The notes under the pieces were generated by a model, which worked only from the letters and a program-made list of their open reading frames with translations, did no database searches and was not told where the DNA came from. A stretch of 64,000 nucleotides of DNA from Brevibacillus choshinensis (GTDB lineage: Bacteria > Bacillota > Bacilli > Brevibacillales > Brevibacillaceae). Position numbers and translations under genes: made by a program. Shown here one piece after another: positions 33,702 through 42,427 of this stretch (position 1 is the first letter of the stretch; every line of letters starts with the position of its first letter). The stretch lies in contig NZ_CP069127.1 in assembly GCF_016811915.1 (NCBI RefSeq), forward strand, positions 4,005,001 to 4,069,000, in the 5' to 3' direction.

Positions 33702-33733
33702 AAAAAAACTGGCGTTCGGGAAGAACACCAGTC
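33702..33733 (-). terminator. Terminator of the YitT-like gene
   Basis: ACTGG(C)GTTC / GAAC(A)CCAGT stem around GGGAA; on the minus strand seven T follow. It lies 23 bases beyond the stop at 33756. Confidence 0.85.
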
Positions 33734-33755
33734 TGAAAGGGATGGAGCTGTGCTG

Positions 33756-34643
33756 TTAATGAATGTCTTTTTTCTTAAATCGACCGCCATGCACGGCGGA
33801 TACATCTGTGGCAATGGTAAATGCTTGCGGGTCTAATTCTCTAATAATATCCTTCAGCTTCGTTTCCTCTAACCTGGTAAAGACACACAAGATCACGCGC
33901 TTATCTTCCCCACTATAAGAACCTTCACCGTGCAAATAGGTTACCCCGCGACCCAACCGCTCGGTAATCGCATCCGCAATCTCCGTGGTATTATCACTGA
34001 TGATATACACGGATTTCATGTCATCCATCCCTTTAACGACGATATCAATCGTTTTAAAGGCTACATAATAAGTGATCATTGAAAACAATGCATTTTCCAA
34101 AGAGAACACGAAAGCTGCAATGGCGAAAATAATCACATTCACAAACATGATGATTTCACCGACAGAAAACGGCAGCCTCTTCTCCACTAAGATCGCTAAT
34201 GTTTCCGTTCCATCCAAGACACCACCGTTTCTGATGGTCAAGCCTACGCCTGCTCCCAGTATCAAGCCGCCGAAAACAACGGCAAGCAGCTCATTGTTCA
34301 CGATCGGTTCAACATGATGCATGAAGGAAGTAGACACAGAAAGAGCTACGATTCCATAAAGCATACTGATCGCAAAGGTTTTCCCTATTTGCTTGTATCC
34401 TAGAAAGAAGAACGGCAAGTTTAAAATGACTAAGAACAAGCTCAGATTGATAGACGTCACATGGCTTAATATCATGGACAGACCCGTCACTCCACCGTCA
34501 ATGATATTGTTCGGGATGAGCACCGCTTCCAACCCGTACGCCATAATGATGGCACCAATCGTAATAAAGATACCCCTTTTGACAATATTTCTTATGGTCA
34601 ATTTTTTATGACTTGTTTTCTTTTTTTCTTCGAATTCATTCAT
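33756..34643 (-). CDS. YitT family membrane protein (DUF161 with C-terminal DUF2179)
   Basis: 295 residues. Five membrane segments in the first 200 residues with the family motif PNNIIDGGVTGLSMI near 46-60 and GLTIRNGGVLDGTETLAIL near 136-154. The soluble DUF2179 end has VYIISDNTTEIADAI and RGVTYLHGEGSYSGEDKRVI. Function of the family is unknown, though it is common in Bacilli. AGGAGGAAAAAATGA precedes ATG 34643. Single-gene transcript. Confidence 0.9.
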   Translation of the reverse strand: MNEFEEKKKTSHKKLTIRNIVKRGIFITIGAIIMAYGLEAVLIPNNIIDGGVTGLSMILSHVTSINLSLFLVILNLPFFFLGYKQIGKTFAISMLYGIVALSVSTSFMHHVEPIVNNELLAVVFGGLILGAGVGLTIRNGGVLDGTETLAILVEKRLPFSVGEIIMFVNVIIFAIAAFVFSLENALFSMITYYVAFKTIDIVVKGMDDMKSVYIISDNTTEIADAITERLGRGVTYLHGEGSYSGEDKRVILCVFTRLEETKLKDIIRELDPQAFTIATDVSAVHGGRFKKKDIH

Positions 34644-34850
34644 TCATTTTTTCCTCCTGTTTTGTTTTCTCCCTATCCTATTTTAGCACATCAAGTAGAT
34701 GGAGCGTTTTTCCTGTATATTCTGGGAACAAATGCCCATCCTGCGACCCCTCTCAATTACCCGTCTATTTTTTCGGAATGTTTTTTCTGCGCTGGCATTT
34801 ATCCTTTATTCGATCGAATCGTTCCGTCAACTAGAACAGTACAGAAATAA

Positions 34851-34882
34851 AGAATCAGCCCCCATAAGGTCAGGCTGATTCT
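34851..34882 (-). terminator. Terminator of the MmyB-like regulator gene
   Basis: AGAATCAGCC / GGCTGATTCT stem with loop CCCATAAGGTCA; directly after the stop at 34886, with T on either side. Confidence 0.8.
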
Positions 34883-34885
34883 TTT

Positions 34886-35725
34886 TTATTTTGATAGAAG
34901 TCTGTTCATCTTCGAGAGGGTATCGTCATCGGAGGAAGGTAGATTGATGGTGACTGTAAGGTGGGGAGAATCCGTCACCCGAAATGAAACTTGATCGAAT
35001 ACGAGCAGTCCAGCTGTCGGATGATGATTGACTTTCCTACCCTCAGGGCCATTGAGCACATCATGCTGCGGCCACCACTCCCTAAATTCTGGGCTGACCT
35101 CGTTCAAGTCTCCGATGAGCTCATGCCACCAAGGGTCATCCGTATAGGCAGCGTAGCTGCTGCGAAAGTGTGCCAACCGGTGACGAGCATGGTTTTCCCA
35201 GTTTTCCTGAAGCAGCTCTCGAACATAGGGCGATGTGAACGTGCGCCAGATGCTGTTGCGTTCTCTTGTCGACATTTGCTCATAATTCCCATAAATCATA
35301 TTCGCCGCCTTGTTCCAAGCGACAATATTCAAACGCTGATCGGCAACATAGGCAGGGCTCGTCAACTGAAGATCGAGGAAGCGTTGCAACGACGGACTAA
35401 TCGTCGTTTCGGCTGGGATCTGATCCGCTGGCAGCTGCTGGATGGCCAGCAAAAATAAATGCTTCCGCTCGATGGCATCCAGTTGAAGCGCCAGCGCAAT
35501 GTTCTCCAACACTTGTGCGGATACCTGAATATTCCGAGCTTGTTCTAGCCAGGTATACCAGTCGATGCTGATACCTGCGAGCGCCGCCACTTCACTGCGT
35601 CGAAGACCGGGCGTCCGCCGCCGACCTTCGCCTGGCAGCCCAACCTGATCAGGCGAAATCCTCGCGCGCCGTGTGCGTAAAAATTGAGCTAACTCATGAA
35701 GACGTGAATGGTCCGATTGTTGCAC
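34886..35725 (-). CDS. MmyB-like XRE family transcriptional regulator
   Basis: 279 residues. An N-terminal helix-turn-helix (RTPGLRRSEVAALAGISIDW, then YTWLEQARNIQVS) and a C-terminal MmyB-type ligand-binding domain (TSPAYVADQRLNIVAWNKAA, SVYG-like MIYGNYEQM, RWRTF-like IWRTFTSP). Family members are PAS-like repressors, often next to the transporter or oxidoreductase gene they control. It diverges from the MFS exporter gene with 152 bases between, so control of that exporter is likely. Confidence 0.88.
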   Translation of the reverse strand: MQQSDHSRLHELAQFLRTRRARISPDQVGLPGEGRRRTPGLRRSEVAALAGISIDWYTWLEQARNIQVSAQVLENIALALQLDAIERKHLFLLAIQQLPADQIPAETTISPSLQRFLDLQLTSPAYVADQRLNIVAWNKAANMIYGNYEQMSTRERNSIWRTFTSPYVRELLQENWENHARHRLAHFRSSYAAYTDDPWWHELIGDLNEVSPEFREWWPQHDVLNGPEGRKVNHHPTAGLLVFDQVSFRVTDSPHLTVTINLPSSDDDTLSKMNRLLSK

Positions 35726-35877
35726 TTTTCACACCTCCTCCCCTTTTCTGCCTCCATTCATGGGAGAAAAACTCCTATGATAAACGCTCATCTTACTCTC
35801 GTTCTCGCTCCATTATACACTTTCAAAGGAAATGACGAATCCAACCAAATGATTAGATGAAAGGGGACTAGACTTTC

Positions 35878-37296
35878 TTGGAAAAGGCAGAACAAATACG
35901 CTCCAGCAACAGTAGCAGCAAGCTGGCAAAAGCCCTGCTGCTTCTGGGACTTTCACTCGGATACTTCATGGTGCTCTTGGACACGACGGTCGTGAGCATC
36001 GCCCTGCCAGCGATCCGTACTGACTTGGGAGGGGGGATCGAAGGCCTTCAATGGGTAGTAAACGCTTATACCATTGTTTTCTCCGGTTTCCTGCTATCGA
36101 TGGGCGGATTGGCTGACAAGTTCGGAGCAAAACGACTCTATTTGGGCGGGTTAACGTTGTTCCTGATCGCCTCCGCTGCTTCCGCAGTCTGTCCTTCGCT
36201 TGGTGCACTGATTGCCATTCGCGCCATTCTCGGCCTTGGAGGAGCATGCCTGATGCCCGCATCGCTGTCGCTGCTTGCTCATGCTTTCCCAGAAGCAGGC
36301 GAACGTGCCCGAGCCCTCGGAATATGGGCTGCGGTTACTGGAGGAGCAATGGCCGCAGGACCAGTAGTTGGCGGCATCTTGGTGGATACTCTCGGCTGGC
36401 GCAGCATTTTCCTGGTGAATCTGCCGCTCGCCCTCCTCAGTCTGCTCCTGACTTCCCTTATGATTCGTGAAACTCCCCACAATCCGAAGAAAGGCTTTGA
36501 CGCATCAGGCCAGTTCACGGCTATTGCAGCCATTGGCGCACTATCCTTCGCCCTAATGGAAGGGCAAGTGTACGGATGGGGTTCACCGATCATTATCTCT
36601 GCATGCAGTTTGGCGGTGCTCAGCGCCATCCTCTTCTTTAGGGTCGAGGCGATAGGAAAGGCGCCGCTTCTCCCATTAGCGTTGCTGAGGAGCCCGACTT
36701 TAGTAGCTGGAATTCTTGCTGGGATGGCAATCAACATCGGGCTGTCGGGGATTTTGTTCGTCATGCCGTTGTTCTTTCAGCAAGCCATTGGCTCATCCGC
36801 CCACATAGCTGGACTATCGCTTCTTCCGTTGACGATACCGTTAGCGTTTAATCCGATTTTTACGGGTCGGATCGTGGGCCAAATCGGGGCAAAGATACCG
36901 ATGACGTTTGGCTTTTGCCTTGGGGCAATGGGGACACTCCTGCTGGTATGGGCGGATCAGAGCACGAGCTACGCCATCATGTTTTTCGGCTTGTTATTCA
37001 TCGGTTTCGGTGTCTCTTTCACCATTCCCGCATTGATGGCAGCCGTGATCTCCTCTGCCCCCAAGGATCATACCGGTGCGGCAGCAGGCGCTTTAAACTC
37101 GAGTCGACAGCTTGGCGCGACGATTGGCGTTGCCATCATCAGCTCAGTCCTGACTGGCAGCGAATCTTTTATCACCGGAATGCATGGGTCTCTTATCGTT
37201 TTAACCATCATCTTAGTTGGCGGGAGTTTATTATCTTTCGCGTTTATCGGAGGTAGAAGAAAAACTGTGAATCAGAGTCAGGACGCTAAGGATTGA
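35878..37296 (+). CDS. MFS drug exporter, DHA2 (EmrB/QacA) type
   Basis: 472 residues, TTG start at 35878 behind AAAGGGG. About 14 membrane segments; motif A-like ADKFGAKRLYLGG near 80 and motif C-like AGPVVGGILVDTLGW near 160, with LDTTVVSIALPAI near 32-44 (motif D1), the DHA2 fingerprint. Drug or dye export by proton antiport across the membrane. The neighbour MmyB regulator faces it, as is usual for induced efflux pumps. Confidence 0.9.
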   Translation: MEKAEQIRSSNSSSKLAKALLLLGLSLGYFMVLLDTTVVSIALPAIRTDLGGGIEGLQWVVNAYTIVFSGFLLSMGGLADKFGAKRLYLGGLTLFLIASAASAVCPSLGALIAIRAILGLGGACLMPASLSLLAHAFPEAGERARALGIWAAVTGGAMAAGPVVGGILVDTLGWRSIFLVNLPLALLSLLLTSLMIRETPHNPKKGFDASGQFTAIAAIGALSFALMEGQVYGWGSPIIISACSLAVLSAILFFRVEAIGKAPLLPLALLRSPTLVAGILAGMAINIGLSGILFVMPLFFQQAIGSSAHIAGLSLLPLTIPLAFNPIFTGRIVGQIGAKIPMTFGFCLGAMGTLLLVWADQSTSYAIMFFGLLFIGFGVSFTIPALMAAVISSAPKDHTGAAAGALNSSRQLGATIGVAIISSVLTGSESFITGMHGSLIVLTIILVGGSLLSFAFIGGRRKTVNQSQDAKD

Positions 37297-37350
37297 TCAT
37301 TTGTTGCCGTGTTAGGTTGCATCTTCACAATCACAAATTACGCGAATCAT

Positions 37351-37379
37351 TTGCTATTTTTGTATATACCTGTTATGCT
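37351..37379 (+). promoter_or_regulatory. Promoter of the cold shock gene; long leader to 37496
   Basis: TTGCTA (37351-37356) and TATGCT (37374-37379), spacing 17. Transcripts would start about 37386, giving a leader of about 110 bases, as is typical for csp mRNAs whose 5' region folds differently in the cold. I see no second gene in 37297-37496. Confidence 0.6.
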
Positions 37380-37496
37380 AAGGAAGAATTATTTTTGTTC
37401 GCATGAGAGGATCACATGGGTAACCATTTTTCGTCTAGATATTCCTGAGAGCAAGGATAGTAATAAATGTGTGTAGAACACTAGGAGGCAACAACA

Positions 37497-37697
37497 ATGG
37501 AACAAGGTACAGTAAAATGGTTTAACGCAGAAAAAGGATTTGGATTTATCGAGCGTGAAGGCGCAGAAGACGTATTCGTTCACTTCTCCGCTATTCAAGG
37601 CGAAGGTTTCAAATCTCTTGACGAAGGTCAAAAAGTAACTTTTGACGTTGAAAAAGGCCAACGCGGCCCACAAGCTACTAACGTTCAAAAAGTTTAA
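37497..37697 (+). CDS. Cold shock protein (CspA/CspB family)
   Basis: 66 residues, whole protein a cold shock domain: [18 protein letters not shown] with RNP1 KGFGFIE, then VFVHFSAI with RNP2, and [20 protein letters not shown] 37497 follows AGGAGGCAACAACA. It binds single-stranded RNA and keeps mRNAs unfolded. High similarity to Bacillus CspB/C/D, which are very strongly expressed; the strong SD and terminator agree. Confidence 0.97.
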   Translation: MEQGTVKWFNAEKGFGFIEREGAEDVFVHFSAIQGEGFKSLDEGQKVTFDVEKGQRGPQATNVQKV

Positions 37698-37712
37698 GTA
37701 ACGAACAAAGAA

Positions 37713-37743
37713 AAAGACTCTCTTTCAGGAGTCTTTTTTTTTA
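37713..37743 (+). terminator. Terminator of the cold shock gene
   Basis: AAAGACTC / GAGTCTTT stem with loop TCTTTCAG, followed by T. Confidence 0.9.
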
Positions 37744-37762
37744 TGCCTAGAGAAAAAAAGAA

Positions 37763-37793
37763 AAACCCTACTCGCAAATGAGTAGGGTTTTAT
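37763..37793. terminator. Terminator of the minus-strand D-peptide operon
   Basis: AAACCCTACTC / GAGTAGGGTTT stem, loop GCAAAT. On the minus strand T-rich sequence follows. It is 78 bases past the M55 gene stop and may work in both directions. Confidence 0.8.
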
Positions 37794-37870
37794 TCAGGAA
37801 CAGTAAATGGTAGACCCAGTATACCATAGTCTGCTGCGAATCCCTATTTTTTATGTTTTCAAATTTAGAA

Positions 37871-38707
37871 CTACCCCGTAATCATCCGATTCACTTGCCC
37901 CGTAATCAGCAGCATCGTTTGCAGAACAGGCATCATGCTTACCACATCCGAAGACTGGAAGCGAACCGTGCGCCCTTCAATCAGCTCTACCCCCGGCATC
38001 CAGCTCACCGCTGTGGCAAACTGAGACTTGGTAAACTCCACCTGGATCGTATTCTCTGCCTGCTGCGGGAGCGGCTGCACCGTGCTGCGTTGGAGCAGCG
38101 CCTCTTTTGCTTTGCTGCGGATCAGCTCGCGGGCACGCACCGGGTGCATGGCCTGGGAAGAGAGCCCCGTGATGCCTGTTTTGACGACAGCCGTGAAAAC
38201 TCCCGGGATATCCTCCTCCACCTCCTGCGCCGTTTGCGAGTCACCTGTCACCAGCACGACCGGCACGCCAAAATCTCCCGCGATCGCGGCATTCAATCCT
38301 GCCTCGCCTACCTCTTTGCCATTCAAGACAAGCCGATGAATGGCAAGGCCGGACAGCGTGTGATTGAGCACCGCATCACCCGTTCCCGCTTTTCCGTGAT
38401 AGCCGATGAAAAAAGCGGCATCGCAGCTGCTGTCGATCCCCTGCATCATGCACAGCGGCTTGAAAAATCCGCGAATTACATCTGCCTGCGGGTGCAGCTC
38501 CTCCAAAATCAGATTGTTCATCGGGCCATGCGACTCGTTGACGATGATCTGGGTCGCCCCCGCTTCCAAAGCACCTTCGATCGCGGCGTTAACATCCTGC
38601 GTCAGCAGCCGTCTTCCTGCCTCGTAATGGCGCCGCCCCGGGATCGTATCCTCCCACTCCGTGATTCCGGAAATCCCTTCCATATCCAATGAAATAAACA
38701 CTTTCAT
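37871..38707 (-). CDS. M55 family D-aminopeptidase (DppA-like)
   Basis: 278 residues. The zinc motifs match B. subtilis DppA: SLDMEGISG with D8 and E10, ESHG with H60, GYHGKAG with H104, and GKEVGEAGL near 130-138 for the Glu ligand. DppA removes N-terminal D-amino acids (D-Ala) from peptides, forms a decamer and works in the cytosol. ATG 38707 follows GGGAGGCATGTAGGG. Last gene of the 13-gene operon; the enzyme that frees D-amino acids for the racemase pathway encoded upstream. Confidence 0.93.
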   Translation of the reverse strand: MKVFISLDMEGISGITEWEDTIPGRRHYEAGRRLLTQDVNAAIEGALEAGATQIIVNESHGPMNNLILEELHPQADVIRGFFKPLCMMQGIDSSCDAAFFIGYHGKAGTGDAVLNHTLSGLAIHRLVLNGKEVGEAGLNAAIAGDFGVPVVLVTGDSQTAQEVEEDIPGVFTAVVKTGITGLSSQAMHPVRARELIRSKAKEALLQRSTVQPLPQQAENTIQVEFTKSQFATAVSWMPGVELIEGRTVRFQSSDVVSMMPVLQTMLLITGQVNRMITG

Positions 38708-38731
38708 CCCTACATGCCTCCCGAATCGAGA

Positions 38732-40162
38732 TTATGCTCCCGCTTCCACTTTTGGCAGCTGGCGAGAGAACAAAGCGAATCGCTTGATGACTCCCTCCGG
38801 ATCGCGGACAAAGTGGACCGGAGTATCGATGTTGCGACGTGTGAACAGAAACGCATCCTCGCCGATCGGGCGAAGCGAAAGCTCAGTCTCACCCATGACG
38901 AGAACCAGCTTCCCTTCTGCCTCATCCAATCGGATACTCACTTGGTCCCCTTCCCCTGACTGGTATGTTCCTTGGTACTGCTCCAATCCGGCGAGCGGCA
39001 CCTCGTATTCCGCAAAGGCAGCGTATTGGGTATCCAAGGGGCGGCCAAACAGGCTGTTCAAGAGCCCCAGCGTCAGATCCGTGATCGGTGCATCATCCAC
39101 ATTGGTCAGCAGGATTCCGGTCAAGCCCGCTTCTGGAACGATGAACATCTGCGCTGTGACTCCTTTTATGCCTCCGGTATGCTGGATCAGAGTATGTCCC
39201 TCGGAAAAAGGTACGATTCCCAATCCGTATCCGTAGCTGCGTACCGAATCGATCCTGGCATGCGGCTCTACCATTTGGGCCACGCTTTCTTTGGAGATGA
39301 TGGTAGCGCCATGAGAGCTTCCCCCTGTACGGTACAGCTCGGCGTAGCGAAGCATGTCACGAGAAGAGGCTTTGAGGAAGCCCGCAGCGCGCATCGAGGG
39401 CGAATCCCACCAGACAGGAGCGCGAAGCACCTGACGAACGCCCTCTTTCACCTTGGGGGTATACAGCATGGCGACATTGTCGTTCTCGCCCAATTCCTCC
39501 ACATGGAACACGGACCGATCCATCCCTAGCGGCTGCAAGATCTGTTCCTGGATGTACGACTCGTATGATTGGCCGCTGACGCGCTCCACAATGGTCCCGA
39601 GCAGCCCAAAAGCGTCGTTGGAATAGCTGAACTGCGTTCCGGGAGGCCCGAGCAGCTCAAACTTCAGCTCGCCGATATAAGCCATCAGCTGTTCAAACGT
39701 ATCGATCGGCTCGTTTCCGTATTCGGCAAATTGCTTCAGCAGCTCTTCCGCGGTCGGGTCAGCCTCGAGGCTGCGCTGCATGGCAGGAATCAGCGAAGGA
39801 AGTGGCGGCAAGCCAAGCGTATGCGTCATGAAGTGATGAATCGTGATCGCCTTTGTATGTGCCTCATCCGGCGTTCGAAACTCGGGCAAGTACTTCACCA
39901 CCGGATCGTTCACCGACAGCTTTCCTTCCTCCTGCAGCTGCATGATGGCAAGGCATGTGAAGGACTTCGTTATTGACCCGATGCCAAACACGGTATCGAG
40001 GTTAATCGGGGTGCCGTCTTCCCGATCCCGATAGCCAAACGTTCTCTCGTAAAAGAGTTCGCCATCCTTCGCCACCGCGACAATGGCTCCCGGCACCTGG
40101 AACTCATCGAGGAGATTTTGGACATACGTCTCATAGACGCCTTCCCATTCATGCCGTTTCAT
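38732..40162 (-). CDS. Serine hydrolase, class C beta-lactamase/D-aminopeptidase-like (copy 2)
   Basis: 476 residues, no signal peptide. SITKSF near 64-69 is the SxxK nucleophile motif; YSNDAFGLLG the Y-x-N motif; HTGGIKGVTAQ the third (KTG-like) motif with H in place of K. A C-terminal domain of about 110 residues (GTYQSGEGDQVSIRLDEAEG) follows. Members are DD-peptidases, D-aminopeptidases and esterases. AAGGAGGCGTGCC precedes ATG 40162, and the gene overlaps the stop of its paralogue by 14 bases. Cytosolic location and operon suggest action on imported D-residue peptides. Confidence 0.85.
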   Translation of the reverse strand: MKRHEWEGVYETYVQNLLDEFQVPGAIVAVAKDGELFYERTFGYRDREDGTPINLDTVFGIGSITKSFTCLAIMQLQEEGKLSVNDPVVKYLPEFRTPDEAHTKAITIHHFMTHTLGLPPLPSLIPAMQRSLEADPTAEELLKQFAEYGNEPIDTFEQLMAYIGELKFELLGPPGTQFSYSNDAFGLLGTIVERVSGQSYESYIQEQILQPLGMDRSVFHVEELGENDNVAMLYTPKVKEGVRQVLRAPVWWDSPSMRAAGFLKASSRDMLRYAELYRTGGSSHGATIISKESVAQMVEPHARIDSVRSYGYGLGIVPFSEGHTLIQHTGGIKGVTAQMFIVPEAGLTGILLTNVDDAPITDLTLGLLNSLFGRPLDTQYAAFAEYEVPLAGLEQYQGTYQSGEGDQVSIRLDEAEGKLVLVMGETELSLRPIGEDAFLFTRRNIDTPVHFVRDPEGVIKRFALFSRQLPKVEAGA

Positions 40163-41576
40163 GGCACGCCTCCTTCGCCTGTTCCTTGATCAATTGGCGG
40201 AAGTGAAACGCCACGCGGATGACGGTGCCTGTCTCGTCACGAACAAAGCGGATCCATTTGGTCAGTCCCGTGGGCATTTGAAAAACAAAGCTGTCTTCCC
40301 CTACCGGACGAAGCAGGAAATCCGTTCCCAGCACGGTAAGGATGAGTCCGTCTTCGTTATAAGCGACGTTTACCTGCTCGCCCTCTCCGGAACGATATTC
40401 GCCGATAAAGGCTTTCAGCATGTCTGGTGTCACGGCATAATCTGGGTAGCTAGCGATCGGTTCTTCGACTGGCAGGGCTTGGGCTGTATTGATCGTGGCC
40501 GCAAGCAGCTCAGCGGAAGGGGCTCCGTCCAGATTGGTCAGGACGATGCAGGTGAGGTTCTCCTCGGGCAGGATGCATAGCTGGGCAGCAATGCCTTTTA
40601 GCGCTCCGCCGTGCTCGATCAAGGTCCCGCCGCGAAACTCTGGCGTCACCATAAACCCGTAGCCATAGTGGCGGGATGGCTCCAGTCCTGCATAGTTGCC
40701 GATCATCTGCCGGACGCTCTCCTCGGAAAGGATGCGCTTGTCACCGACTTTTCCACCTGTCCGGAAGATTTCGGCATACGCGAGCATATCGCGCCCTGTC
40801 GATTTCAAAAAGCCGGCCGCACGCATGGATGGAGCGTCCCACCAGAGCGGGGCGGCGATGACCTCTTTGCCTTCTTCGGTCTTTTTGTTCGTATAGAGAG
40901 TCGTTACATCGGAGTAATCGCCCAAGTCTTCCGTCAAAAATACGGTGTGCTTCATGCCAGCCGGATCGAGCAAGTGCTCCCTGACGAAGCTTTCGTACGT
41001 CTGGCCGCTGACTCGCTCAATAATCGCTCCCAAGAGAGCATAGCCGTCATTGCTGTAGCTAAACTCCGTGCCAGGTTCACCCAACAGCTCCACATCGAGG
41101 TCTGCAATAAAGGCCATCAGCTGCTCGTAAGTATCAATCGGCTCATGCGCAGCCAGATCGATTTTGCTTTCAGCCCCTTGCAAGGCGGGGTCGATCTCCA
41201 TGCTGCGACGCATCGCATAATACAGGGAAGAGAGCGATGGCAGTCCGGATGTGTGAGACATGAAGTGTGCAATGGTGATTTTCTTCGTCCGCTCTTCGTC
41301 TTTCGTCCGAAACTCGGGCAAATAGGCAACAACCGGATCGTGAACGGACAGTTTGGCCATTTCCTGCAGCTGCATGATGGCTACGCAAGTAAACGATTTG
41401 GTAATCGAGCCGATGCCGAATACGGTATCCGGCGTCACTTCTGCCTGCTTTTCCGCATCGCGATAGCCGATCCCCTCTGCATAGATGAGCTCTCCCTCTT
41501 TGGCAATCCCGATAAATGCTCCCGGCAGCTTGGCAGTCTCCATCAATTTTTGTGCATACGCCTTCAATTGTTCCAT
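40149..41576 (-). CDS. Serine hydrolase, class C beta-lactamase/D-aminopeptidase-like (copy 1)
   Basis: 475 residues and colinear with the gene downstream: PGAFIGIAKEGELIYAEGIG, TVFGIGSITKSFTCVAIMQL and EFSYSNDGYALLG align residue by residue. SxxK is SITK, Y-x-N is YSN, third motif EHGGALKGI. The same kind of C-terminal domain follows (GEYRSGEGEQVNVAYNEDG). ATG 41576 is one base after the GNAT stop and has AAGGGGGAAGC upstream. The pair arose by tandem duplication, diverging perhaps in peptide preference. Confidence 0.85.
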   Translation of the reverse strand: MEQLKAYAQKLMETAKLPGAFIGIAKEGELIYAEGIGYRDAEKQAEVTPDTVFGIGSITKSFTCVAIMQLQEMAKLSVHDPVVAYLPEFRTKDEERTKKITIAHFMSHTSGLPSLSSLYYAMRRSMEIDPALQGAESKIDLAAHEPIDTYEQLMAFIADLDVELLGEPGTEFSYSNDGYALLGAIIERVSGQTYESFVREHLLDPAGMKHTVFLTEDLGDYSDVTTLYTNKKTEEGKEVIAAPLWWDAPSMRAAGFLKSTGRDMLAYAEIFRTGGKVGDKRILSEESVRQMIGNYAGLEPSRHYGYGFMVTPEFRGGTLIEHGGALKGIAAQLCILPEENLTCIVLTNLDGAPSAELLAATINTAQALPVEEPIASYPDYAVTPDMLKAFIGEYRSGEGEQVNVAYNEDGLILTVLGTDFLLRPVGEDSFVFQMPTGLTKWIRFVRDETGTVIRVAFHFRQLIKEQAKEACHETA

Positions 41577-41577
41577 C

Positions 41578-42408
41578 TCACGCTTCCCCCTTCACGCTTC
41601 GCTCCAGCACATAGGCATGCACCGGATCATCATTTTTTACCAAGCCCATGACTGCATAGCCTTTTGAAAATGCTTCCTTGCAAAGGCTGCGCAAAGCAAG
41701 CCTCCACTCCATCGCCGTGTCGAGATGCTCTTGCTTCATTTTTTGAATGGCCGCAGGGACACTGAGCAGGATTCCGTCATGCGCTCCCACGCCTTGGCGA
41801 ATGACGGGACGCGGCTGCTGCCGCTCATTCTCCTCCCAGTCCAGCACCACCGGATAGCCTCGCCATTTGCTCTGTTCCAGCGACGTCCCCTGGATGGTGC
41901 TCTTCACCCGCTCCGAGCCCAGCTCCCACTCCAGCAAAAAACGGTCGGTCGGCATCCCCTTGTTGATGCCGTCCCCCATGTCGCCGTAGTAAGATTCCAT
42001 GTAGGTCCTCACCGTCCCGCCCAGCTTGCACAAATTCAGGTAGGCGTTGCGTGCTTCGAGCGGATCGTACGTCCAGGTCATCTTTTCATAGCCGTTTTCC
42101 ATCGCCCACTCACGCTGGCAGAGCTTCAGCTGCTTCCCGATTCCCCAATCGCGGTATTCAGGAAGGATTCCGAGCATGTGGGAACACAAATGCGCCTTCC
42201 CCTCTTTGAAACCGGCAAACCCATAGCAAAAACCAACAGGCTTCTCCTCGTGGTAGGCTGCAATCACGACACCGCCGTTGTGGATCGCCGCCATCAGCTG
42301 AGGAACGGGGGAAATGCTGCTCGCCCCCCAGATCCTTCGCTGCAAGTCTTCCATTTCCACCATCTGGGGAGCCGTCATCATGATGCGATACTCCAATTCA
42401 CGCTGCAT
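41578..42408 (-). CDS. GNAT family acyltransferase (COG3375-like), likely D-amino acid N-succinyltransferase
   Basis: 276 residues from ATG 42408 (GAGGTG nine bases upstream; GTG 42420 lacks an SD). The GNAT core has CSHMLGILPEYRDWGIGKQL. The stretch TWTYDPLEARNAYLNLCKLG and TYMESYYGDMGDGINKGMPT is the COG3375 pattern found beside N-acylamino acid racemases. In a Geobacillus pathway reported earlier such a GNAT succinylates D-amino acids, the racemase converts the product to the L form and a hydrolase removes succinate. The neighbour here is the racemase, so the same role is inferred. Acyl donor not visible from sequence. Confidence 0.85.
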   Translation of the reverse strand: MQRELEYRIMMTAPQMVEMEDLQRRIWGASSISPVPQLMAAIHNGGVVIAAYHEEKPVGFCYGFAGFKEGKAHLCSHMLGILPEYRDWGIGKQLKLCQREWAMENGYEKMTWTYDPLEARNAYLNLCKLGGTVRTYMESYYGDMGDGINKGMPTDRFLLEWELGSERVKSTIQGTSLEQSKWRGYPVVLDWEENERQQPRPVIRQGVGAHDGILLSVPAAIQKMKQEHLDTAMEWRLALRSLCKEAFSKGYAVMGLVKNDDPVHAYVLERSVKGEA

Positions 42409-42427
42409 GGCAGAGTTCACCTCGAGA

